A DNA stretch of 31,746 nucleotides from a virus. The position numbers were made by a program, and so were the translations under genes. The stretch is from IMG/VR virus record IMGVR_UViG_3300010160_000155, positions 1-31,746 of that record, one strand, 5' to 3'. The notes beneath the pieces are model-generated. The model saw only the letters and a program-made list of their open reading frames with translations. It was not told where the DNA came from and did no database searches. Below are positions 17,901-24,061 of the stretch, piece by piece. The number at the start of each line of letters is the position of its first letter. Position 1 is the first letter of the stretch.

Positions 17901-20900
17901 TTGGCCAATTGATCAGCTTTGTTGGCCAAGTTAGGCAACAATCCCAATTCAATTTGAGTGTAATCGCTCTGTGTCCAATCATTGAAGTTGAATTGCGCAC
18001 TTGGTTGTACGATGTTTAGCGCACTCCAATACACATTCTTGTACTTGACTATCTGCCCTTTGGTATAGCGTTTTAACCCAGTCCATTCTTGCACATTGTC
18101 TAGATTGAGTATGAATCCAGGCGTATCAATTTGTCCGGTCCAATCAGCAGTATTGGATGCTATGAGTATCAACCGGTTTTGGCGAGCACCGGTGGTAGGT
18201 TGATACATAAGATCTCCAAACACACTCTGATTGTCTAACACAATCATGTGCTCATAGGTAGTGTATTTTAGATCAATGTAGCTTAAAGTCTGAGTAGTCA
18301 ATGGCTCACAAACAAATGTATTGCCTATACGTACCACATTGAGATTACGTGTGGGCAATTCTCTATTGTTCTGATCCAGTAACACATTATCTATGGTTTG
18401 TACCGCGATGCTGTCTACCACTGCTTGCTCACGAGTGACTGTGAGTTTTGCTGCTAGTGGGTTGAGATTCAATAACGCATTCTCCCCCCACCCTTGTTGG
18501 CTCCAGTACAAGAATTCATTGCACATCTGTCCCCAGTCCAATACATATCCATTGGCACGATCGGTAAAGGTTATTCCTTGTTGTTGTAGTAATTGCCCAT
18601 AGCTTAACAAGAAATCACAAACACTTGTTTCATTGGTGAATATGGTTCCATACGGAACTTGAACCACAGTGTTGGTATAGAAGGTAGGCACACGCACAGT
18701 TGCGCCGCCCGAAGTTATTGTACGCAGTTGCCCTGTGGACTTACTGGCCAACACATTGAAATACGGTTGTGCCGCACTGTATCCATACACAGCATATCCC
18801 CCGGTCACATTCTGTATGACCACTGCCGAGTAGCTGGTGCGATCAAATGGTTGATTCTTGTACAACAACAGATTATAACTTTGATCAGGTATCATCAAAG
18901 TGGTGTTGGTAGAATTAGGGCTGGACTTTTCGGTGAATATTTTGATGTATTGTTTGTCTGAGAAACTGGCCATGCGATAGCACAATCTCACGTCAAGACT
19001 GGCCAGATCAGCTGTTAGCTCATCAGTAGAATTAATACCACTTTGGCGATTGTAATCAACTATCCAGTCAATGTAGCTGGCTTTGCTGACTCCATTACCA
19101 TATACTTCGATGCCATTGGCATCTAGACGATATCGATCATTCAATAGATACTGCCCAAATTCCACATTGTATCGATACAAGTCACGATCAGCAAACAATG
19201 CAAAAAACTTGGCTGTGCGAGTCACTGCCAGCACATGCATCACTGCAAATGGATAGCTAGAGCTGTTCCAGAACGAAGCTTCAACTGGGCCGCCATCTCC
19301 CGGTGCCCAACTCTTCTGGAATTGAGCATTGGCATAAGTTCCCATGGTGCTGTTGAATGGGCTGAGTAATTGCCCTTCATCACCAGTGGGAATAACTGGT
19401 GCCATGGAAGGATACGGGCCCGGTCCCCAAATACCGCTACGTGGGGGTTCGTCAGCAGATCCTATACTGGCTGGACGTGCATATTCTGGGCGGAAATACG
19501 GCGCCACTGGGTCAGCAACATAACCAGCGGCCAAATCATCCCACAACACCAAGTTGTCGCCGGTGTATGGTGCCGGACCATATTTGCCTTCCCACCACAG
19601 CGGCTGCTTGCTGAAGCCCAACATTTCCCAAGGAGTATATTGTGGTTGTTCGGTGTCGTAGAAATAACGATTGATACCGCGCCAGGCTCCTAGAAGATTT
19701 TCTTTGCTGTTTAATTTGTTCTGTGCGGAACTGTAGTTCCAAGTAAATTTGTTGTCGGCACGGAAATTTTGTGTGCGGTAATCAAGTTTGTTAGCACCCA
19801 CGTAGCTCAAGAAATCTTGATTCAATATGTTAGTAATTTCAGAATAGCTGAATCCTGTGTCACGGAACTGGCCTGGTAAGACATTTTCGATAGTAAGTGG
19901 TACCGGATTTCCATCTAGCTTGAGATTGTTATAAATCCTGGTTTCAAATTCCAGCAGTACCTGGTCGCGAATATCGTTGAATAGCGGAGTGATAGATCCA
20001 TCATGACCTTGTGTTACCTGCACCATACCACCGCTGGCTCGCTGAGTAATAACCTGTGGAACAAATGCTGGATACAATCCCAGTTTAGTCGGGGTGTTGG
20101 GAGCAAAACTTCCATAGGTGGCGCTGTATTCTTGAAGAACTAATTGGCTCCCCAACGGCAGATCAACTAGAACAGTTATACGAGGACCATCTGTGGCCAC
20201 TACATAGTCACGGTCTCTTGTGAGCAATGCCTCACCTAGATATACATTCATTCCCAAATAATTAGCTGAACGATAATTATAAACTTGTACTGTATCAAAA
20301 CTGCCAGTATCAGTATAGCCAATGGTATAGGTAGTGGTTGTATAAACTGCACCAGACGGTAACATATCAGACCAATAGAATGGCTGTGTTTCAACGCGAC
20401 CCAGGGTAACATTTTGTATTGCGGTGTCTAATATTTGCGAGATAGTATCAAAACCAATAGTTTGTTGTGTCACTGCATCCAACAGCTGATACTTGTATTT
20501 GTTATATTCTCTAGCAGCAAAACTCAATGAAGCAAAGATATTGTAGTCCGGTGACCGTAAAAAATAGCCAGCCAATGTCATTGGCGCACTTTGTTGCAAT
20601 ATAGTCAATCCATACGGAACTAGATTGCCCAGATCTCTGGTGTTGTTAGATCCATTCACTGGCCCTTGAACTGTCAACAGATTTTGACAGATACTTTCAT
20701 AATGTGTTCTTATGGTGCCCAGTGTAAATTCCGGACTATTTCCATTCAACGGATTGTTCTGCAGATTGATAGGCACTTGATAAAATGCTGTGGCGCTGGT
20801 CTGATCACTCAACACCAACACTTCAATGATATCACCGGGTATATAGGTGTTGTTTAATGTGATTGTTGTGCTAGTATCAGTAGTAAGATAGCTATAAACA

Positions 20901-23900
20901 CCGGGTTCCTGGAATACTGACCCTACATATATTTTAATTGGCGGGGTATTATTAACTGAACTGTTGGCTTTGACATCCAGCTTGAGTGTAGCACCGGTAT
21001 AGGTAAATTTAAACTGCTGATATGTTTGACTTTTTGTTGCAGCAGTCTGCCATCCTATTAGGCGTTGATAAGTTGCACGAGTGTCATACTCTCTCACGGA
21101 TCCTGAGCTGATGTCAAGTGTCACGCTGGCATTATCAACTACATACAAGAAAGTATCTTTGTATAAGTTATTAACAAAAACAATATCACCCACGTTGTTG
21201 ATATTGAGATATTGCAAAGGAAACTGCAATATAGGATCTATTATAGTAGTATCGCCCACTGCATAGCTGAACAACTTGCTGCCAGAAAATGTTGAGCTTT
21301 GATACACCGTCTGATCACCAAAGCTGTATCCAGAGGTGTTATATACATTGAACAACGGTGCCTGTTGTACTGCGGTTTTTTGTTGTGCTTCGATCCAGTT
21401 GGTGCCATCAAACCAAAAAGTCACACCAGCAGATGTTACGCCATTGAGACATACAGTACATTGATCGGCCAATACTTCACCATCTTCCGCCGGTGTGAGA
21501 TTGATAATAGGCTGTGCGATCAGCGGAGCAACAGTGTCTGGCACAATAAATGACACAACATATATCTTGTTTCTGACACTTTGATCTTCGTCTGCTGCAA
21601 ATATCACTCGACTGCCGTCAATCAATGTGTATCCATCAATGGTATATCCAGTGGATCCTTCTATATTGCTGAATGCGTCGGTCTGAGCAAAATCAATTAT
21701 ATCAACTGGGGTTTTACCTTCGGTACCCATGTTCCATAGTCTGATATCAGGACGGAACTGGATGATCGGACGTTTGGCTCTATAGTTGTTATCGAATGTT
21801 GCCACAGCATTATTGTATTTTGCTGTGGCATTAATCACATCAGTGTGGAACCAACGATTACTACGGCTCCATGCATTGCGATCCAAGCTAGCACGATTAA
21901 TAGTAAGATAATCAGTTGTGTCGGGTTCTGTATAGATTGTGCTGTCGTTGGCATCAACCACATACAATTCAGGAGTCACAAAGTTTTCAACGGGTAACAG
22001 CTCAATTGCAGTTCCTACTCCACTTACATAATATTCCAAATCGCTGACCACTGTGGCAGTGACATTGCCACTGCCGATATCCAATGGATATGCCCCACCA
22101 CCTTTTTGTGTGCTGATGCTAAATTGTATCCCATTAGCTGCTATGCTCTGTACATAGTATGTTCCGGGCAAGACGCCGCCAATGCTTTGACTGAATACTA
22201 TCTTTTCTCCAACATACAGATCCGCTGTGGATGCTGTTGTGAGATAATTGCTGCCTGGCTGAGCGGCAGTAATCACCAATGGAAAAGTTCCCGAGCCATA
22301 AGTGGCCGGTGACACATCACCAACAAATTTTACTTTGAGTCCGTTTGTAAAGACCACACCATTTGGGCTAGTATAAGATGGCTGGCCCAAGATGGCATCA
22401 ATAAACAAAGTGGTGCTGGCTGTTTGTTCTACCAAGCGGATACGGCCAAAGATCTCCGGATCTGTGCCGTCTTGATAATACAATATATCTTGTGCAGCGG
22501 TCAGCAAAGGAATGCGTTCAAATACACCAGCTGCGGTTTTATACCATTGGGTATTGCTGTATTGTATCCCATATCTTGCTGTGAATTTGTTCAGCACCGG
22601 AATATCCGAGATCTTAGACAAAGTCATGTAGGTGTAATGATCAACAGTCACATAGTTGATCTGCCACAGCTGATAACGATCTTCAGGAGGCACAGGTGAT
22701 GACTGGCTGAAGAACGTGGTATCATAGCTGCCTACTAATCCGTTGTTTGAACTGGTCTCGGTCAATGGATCAAAGAACGTATTCACTTGCCAGCCACCGG
22801 CTTCAGCATCAGTCACGGGTTCAGTGAATACCAATGTGCGGCCGTTGAGATTGGCTGTGCCATCGATGCCGCCGTATGTGGCCAAGAACTGCTCCACCGG
22901 TTGGTTATTGACCTGTTCAAATTTGAGATCACAAATTATATCTACAGGAGTGATCACTAGTCCATTAGAATTTACTCCAAACGGGGTCAATGAATAATAA
23001 AAATTCTGTGCAGTTTTTTGTGGCACATTGAATACCACTGTACCAAGGTCTGTACCATTGTCGGATACTCCCAACACATCTCTTGAACTGATATTTGGAT
23101 TGTTAGGATCTTTGCCATTCACTCCAGGAAAGGCTTGTATCCAAAATCCTGGTCCTGTACCTGGCACGCCGTCCACGATGTTTAGCGTACCTTGCATGTT
23201 CATTTGTGTTTGGCTGGCATAATACAGTGTGCTAGGTGCGTCTTGTGGCACAGTGAAGGTGACCAGGCCAGTTACCGCACCATTTCTTGTGACTCCAGTA
23301 TCATACACATCGCCCACTCCTGTGACCGGTGCTGTCTTGATCCAGAATGGAAAGTCTCCGACAAATACCAAATTAAACACATAGGTGTTACCACGCACAA
23401 GTGTAAGAGTGGGATTGCGTAATCCATCCAATAGGTATGCAGACGTTCCTGAATTGCCCACACGATAATTCACAGTTTCTTTAGTGTTCTGTGCTATTTG
23501 GAATGTATAGCTGCCACCACGCACAAGATCGATCACTGGATTGTCGCCAGTTACTCCTGAGAATGTGTAGACTCCATTTTCACGTGTGACTGCAAAGTTG
23601 TCAGTGGTGGGGATAGCGGCTGCTTGTACATCCACTGCATCGGGTCCGGCCGGCAGCCAGAAATACTGGCTGAAATTCACAAAGGTATCAAAATCTACAA
23701 ACGGATCCCAGCTGTAGTATTCACTCTCATACAGTCGGTCAGGTCGAGCACTATCGCCACCACTGAATCCCACTGCATCATTGATGCCCGGATAGGTGAT
23801 GGCATTTTTAATAGTGTTTGTATCAGGAACCAAACTGACCACGCCGGGTTCAAGTTGGTAATCGGTTCTGATAGCATCTGGTTCTACCACATAATTGTCA

Positions 23901-24061
23901 TTGGGATTCACACCGGGACCTACTGTTCGCCCGATGTATCCTTGTGTTTGCTTGAACTTTGGCTCTTGTGTGAGTTGATCCAATGTGGCAGCTAGAAACT
24001 GCTTGTTGGTATCAGTCTGAAAAATCTGTGGGAGTAAATCTACCGAACGTACAGTGGCCAT
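8921..24061 (-). CDS. Giant modular virion protein, 5046 aa, tail/baseplate-associated
   Basis: A single uninterrupted frame of 15.1 kb. The N-terminus (LLPQIFQTDTNKQFLAATLD, then YYSWDPFVDFDTFVNFSQYF) matches a conserved start I associate with giant structural proteins of T4-like aquatic phages. Modules seen: cupredoxin-like beta domains (about residues 154-380); 'GDGSTTxF...V.VNG...G..I.V' beta modules (about 1017, 1240, 2572, 2740, 2860, 4275, 4347, 4569, 4924); CBM5/12-like W..Y..GD.V modules (1992, 3014, 4099, 4387, partly 4725); seven FG-GAP-like units (2400-3271); a conserved core with DYIKEVKPYHVQLREF (about 3850); Gly-rich GxGYT..P units (2681, 3953); and a GTTNFVAIGAGAN module (4456). 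There is no signal peptide or transmembrane segment. The ATG overlaps the gp6 stop (TAATG), the position held by gp7 in T4. A role in a host-adsorption or baseplate-peripheral structure is inferred. The modules are by-eye assignments. Confidence 0.88.
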   Translation of the reverse strand: MATVRSVDLLPQIFQTDTNKQFLAATLDQLTQEPKFKQTQGYIGRTVGPGVNPNDNYVVEPDAIRTDYQLEPGVVSLVPDTNTIKNAITYPGINDAVGFSGGDSARPDRLYESEYYSWDPFVDFDTFVNFSQYFWLPAGPDAVDVQAAAIPTTDNFAVTRENGVYTFSGVTGDNPVIDLVRGGSYTFQIAQNTKETVNYRVGNSGTSAYLLDGLRNPTLTLVRGNTYVFNLVFVGDFPFWIKTAPVTGVGDVYDTGVTRNGAVTGLVTFTVPQDAPSTLYYASQTQMNMQGTLNIVDGVPGTGPGFWIQAFPGVNGKDPNNPNISSRDVLGVSDNGTDLGTVVFNVPQKTAQNFYYSLTPFGVNSNGLVITPVDIICDLKFEQVNNQPVEQFLATYGGIDGTANLNGRTLVFTEPVTDAEAGGWQVNTFFDPLTETSSNNGLVGSYDTTFFSQSSPVPPEDRYQLWQINYVTVDHYTYMTLSKISDIPVLNKFTARYGIQYSNTQWYKTAAGVFERIPLLTAAQDILYYQDGTDPEIFGRIRLVEQTASTTLFIDAILGQPSYTSPNGVVFTNGLKVKFVGDVSPATYGSGTFPLVITAAQPGSNYLTTASTADLYVGEKIVFSQSIGGVLPGTYYVQSIAANGIQFSISTQKGGGAYPLDIGSGNVTATVVSDLEYYVSGVGTAIELLPVENFVTPELYVVDANDSTIYTEPDTTDYLTINRASLDRNAWSRSNRWFHTDVINATAKYNNAVATFDNNYRAKRPIIQFRPDIRLWNMGTEGKTPVDIIDFAQTDAFSNIEGSTGYTIDGYTLIDGSRVIFAADEDQSVRNKIYVVSFIVPDTVAPLIAQPIINLTPAEDGEVLADQCTVCLNGVTSAGVTFWFDGTNWIEAQQKTAVQQAPLFNVYNTSGYSFGDQTVYQSSTFSGSKLFSYAVGDTTIIDPILQFPLQYLNINNVGDIVFVNNLYKDTFLYVVDNASVTLDISSGSVREYDTRATYQRLIGWQTAATKSQTYQQFKFTYTGATLKLDVKANSSVNNTPPIKIYVGSVFQEPGVYSYLTTDTSTTITLNNTYIPGDIIEVLVLSDQTSATAFYQVPINLQNNPLNGNSPEFTLGTIRTHYESICQNLLTVQGPVNGSNNTRDLGNLVPYGLTILQQSAPMTLAGYFLRSPDYNIFASLSFAAREYNKYKYQLLDAVTQQTIGFDTISQILDTAIQNVTLGRVETQPFYWSDMLPSGAVYTTTTYTIGYTDTGSFDTVQVYNYRSANYLGMNVYLGEALLTRDRDYVVATDGPRITVLVDLPLGSQLVLQEYSATYGSFAPNTPTKLGLYPAFVPQVITQRASGGMVQVTQGHDGSITPLFNDIRDQVLLEFETRIYNNLKLDGNPVPLTIENVLPGQFRDTGFSYSEITNILNQDFLSYVGANKLDYRTQNFRADNKFTWNYSSAQNKLNSKENLLGAWRGINRYFYDTEQPQYTPWEMLGFSKQPLWWEGKYGPAPYTGDNLVLWDDLAAGYVADPVAPYFRPEYARPASIGSADEPPRSGIWGPGPYPSMAPVIPTGDEGQLLSPFNSTMGTYANAQFQKSWAPGDGGPVEASFWNSSSYPFAVMHVLAVTRTAKFFALFADRDLYRYNVEFGQYLLNDRYRLDANGIEVYGNGVSKASYIDWIVDYNRQSGINSTDELTADLASLDVRLCYRMASFSDKQYIKIFTEKSSPNSTNTTLMIPDQSYNLLLYKNQPFDRTSYSAVVIQNVTGGYAVYGYSAAQPYFNVLASKSTGQLRTITSGGATVRVPTFYTNTVVQVPYGTIFTNETSVCDFLLSYGQLLQQQGITFTDRANGYVLDWGQMCNEFLYWSQQGWGENALLNLNPLAAKLTVTREQAVVDSIAVQTIDNVLLDQNNRELPTRNLNVVRIGNTFVCEPLTTQTLSYIDLKYTTYEHMIVLDNQSVFGDLMYQPTTGARQNRLILIASNTADWTGQIDTPGFILNLDNVQEWTGLKRYTKGQIVKYKNVYWSALNIVQPSAQFNFNDWTQSDYTQIELGLLPNLANKADQLANSYNINSANLETDNDLLSYGLIGFRPRQYMAALNLDDVSQLNVYRQFLGSKGTIISAELFSNANLGKEAADYSIYENWAVLRATYGANANRSFVELRLNRAYLSSNPSLVQVVLPQQASSADQQILFSDIWKQSYKLTSPDFMPTTTVSPTDIQLPTAGYVNLNDADITVFDINDLGNISANLDAIAVGTSIWVAKVNDYDWNIYRAQAVPGAIQHVCDNLDGTSRVIFSQPHGLSYSDTLIINFFDSEVNGVYNVLSVPNITTVNIAFQFTNQRTVADGTGLGFTLKTMRVAQASDVINLPYANDILPGAIVWVDNNGEDLWEVIQKQDVFTSSSQISPVLLDAGEQYGSAVAQASARAALFVGSPRYGFGTVTEKGAVYVYVKNSGDTYSPVSPIADADGILTLDRTGVRGYGNAIDFGNQTWAVAGASKSLGPSSETNNGYAAVIYRDPALGQPGVNPFAQWQLLTLPGTTTSTTPGAGEFGYSVAMSLDERWMYVGAPGLNTVYAYGRVTWEDQFITVLGDGVTTQFLIGNVIQIDNSSQLKVTLDGNIQLSGYSVDAAFNKVTFTTAPASGVLIKMQRISSQQLDAQTYYDVPQTSTSGSGLGAKFTIIRVRGEVGQPGSTQGGVGATSFGSGYAVGNTITIAGASFGGTNNIVLTITSIGTGGTLGNFNIAYTAPTLATVFSLNEYFFTATNIYSFSIEVNNVLYRPNIDYTFSTVTQDLTFTGTGPAAGAVIVARAKSYFTYINSITAIGLSSSDRFGHSISCTTDGRQLLIGTPYSTESGNVEAGSVYVFDRNVQRFIYGEDGSTVTFTLLGTPVAPIGVIVNNVFLTNQTDSVVGADNTFYWNGANTVTINADLQYGDVIEIETNQFAQVQELTQNTIANFSNFGQTVDICSYDCSLYSGVPQSSVQIYKGGVVERDVNQSRIYGTITSTVANAALTSGNTLRVNNMDVTVPAAWSSLTTYNKNDVVYNLSGTTYTIYLALQAVPAATALSNASYWSSVTTTTVAASIYVRALAAHINSTVPNVVAIVDSTGYLTVSVKNSNAAPAFNKLQVAPGSVGTAFTTLAFKTFAFTQTILSPYPVKYGAFGSSVSVSDQATTVVVGAPNGTLYLITVFDDGTTDFDADSTTFITTVNNSGAVYAYDYLPSSTLSISNPGQFIFGQQINNSQINTLDGFGTAVNYIDGILVAGAPKNDVGDSTADYGRVFVFQNPDRNPAWTVIRQQQPVVDIRLINGVFAYDRVTSATTQFFDFFDPLQGKILGAARQNIDYIGGIDPANYNIGPTSINGATWWDGHTSEVWWDTSTVRFIDPNQDDITYASRRWGQLFPGSSVDVYQWILSPVPPINYTGPGTPYSTISYSINTRLTRDGIFATEYYFWVRGITTTATQQGKTLSVATVARYITDPKSSGITYMAPINASTIALYNAAEYIVASDTVINISFDREATDSNVHTEYELIAEGKPDAFLSTNLYRKLQDSFCGVDTFGNNVPDPNLGPAERYGVQFRPRQSMFVDRFAALKNYLTRVNDVLSMYSISESRSFNLLNSAEPEPSAATGLWNLRVANLEILGFQNIYTVPLGYRYLVVTDSDNKGLWTIYTVAASDQTAGKRLLRLSFVQGYNTADYWSYIDWYLPGYNSSSKVIATIPNKAGLDTLTVAVGSSVKITANAQGKWEIYLLTDAGWERVGLQDGTIAFSAELWDYQLGRFGFDIEVFDAQYYDQEPVKETRKIIQAINEELLIDELAIERNRALTLVFNFVLSEFSAPEWLVKTSLIDVDHRIRNLVPYQNYRRDNQEFVLDYIKEVKPYHVQLREFNLRYNGLDQFQGSLTDFDLPAYYNTTLTTPQYTSPILLPYQHGSSDVANFLSDLPANSTVWNTFPYDQWYNNYLLTLTAVTIVDNGTGYTEPPIVIVGDAWTSNTSVTINQQLFYANNNTTNLYTVVVDGITGIEPPTFTTSGLQTNGTATLAYAGLAAEATAVINSLGQVVAVNVTYSDAVYRSTPSISFSGGGGVGSGAIAYARITPGLARSFKTTIKYDRFQYFSDVRDWSPSGTYQDGQLVRYDDRVWQAASADSTAVVGPTFNLEDWTLIPARDLTGVDRTMGLYVAGPNQPGLDLPLLIDGVDYPGVQVYGNYFLDTAPEDAIYASTFTDTTLGNTFTSINVDGGEFIGLYEGHAPEELVNGAEFDTLDLRVYTRPGADWNRDGHGFQLADTRYLYEAAVTDTFSWAGLVENPVGIFVTNTTTNLPLALNIDYSVDWVLQTITVLTVANGDILSVTAYELGGGNQLYRDNFTGTGSQTTIIPVNSAQIISIAVFVNGVSTTVVGWTPYTPSVDWNQLNSYAKQDLVNTNDGSSAETYYRALKDVPAGIDIADPLYWLEYVPTLQSIVDLGAVYDDTDGIALVAFGVSVIDAGYFIIGRQYTITEVGTTNFVAIGAGANTVGTVFTASGIGSGTGKASTVYSWSAPQTQYIVADSNFVTFKSTTLTNSVQGSNLANMIVDRNGLRLQPPEGREWTSDGSSLAFALPNRGGYSQSIINATTDVIVWVDNILQQQSIGGVPGVYSVTPYSGTNDREVVFNVPPPAGARILITVTTQAGYQLAGTTLQIVGAVNLDDLFSVTTFNDTSQQYPLTLVFNGPIVTGVEIVDPFDPLPNDPAYNSQPGSFDYATVNDTQWSYSYSKGDAVYDNQFWLERANVNAARLWVTLDGYALTNSIDYTVEGEYLILGSGAIEPGQIMAITEVTSSIVPDAMAFRIFQDMRGVQATYRITPASTTALMQPLTATGNIMYVEDANALGQPNLDIGVFGVCTVNGERIMYRGINLVDNSINGLMRGTAGTAAADHDTGAAVYDLSRGNLLQSSYQDYIVSDTSIGDGSTTVFYAPSINVDDFVDSSSEAPAIEVYVAGIRQYAYSDTTATSQYRWFVTDFDPLAVDFVVDDTAYPPLLPPVANVEVTILVRHGVTWYQRGPTTPSDGIALQDTETIAARFLRGL
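14250..16864 (-). other. FG-GAP-like propeller region of the giant protein
   Basis: Seven units share the pattern [YF]G.[SA][VI]...........VGAP......G.VY.Y. They begin at about residues 2400 (EQYGSAVAQ...LFVGSPRYG...VYVYVKN), 2462 (GYGNAIDF...VAGASKS), 2532 (EFGYSVAMS...MYVGAPG...VYAYG), 2811 (RFGHSISC...LLIGTPYS...VYVFDRN), 2941 (NFGQTVDIC...YSGVPQ), 3140 (AFGSSVSVS...VVVGAPNG...VYAYD) and 3228 (GFGTAVNY...LVAGAPKN...VFVFQN). Seven FG-GAP repeats make the beta-propeller of integrin alpha chains. Units 3-4 and 5-6 are separated by long insertions that contain other beta modules. Units 2 and 5 are the weakest. The propeller fold is inference from the repeat pattern. Confidence 0.65.
22925..23605 (-). 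other. Cupredoxin-like beta domains near the N-terminus of the giant protein
   Basis: Residues 154-380 contain repeated LVRG[GN][ST]Y[TV]F strands and then DFPFWIKTAP...GVTRNGAV...FTVPQDAP..LYYAS....MQG. This is the strand order of cupredoxin-like domains common in marine phage structural proteins. The usual Cys/His/Met copper ligands at the end (Y.C..H..M.G) read YYASQTQMNMQG here, so copper binding is unlikely. A further related stretch ends near residue 380. Confidence 0.5.
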
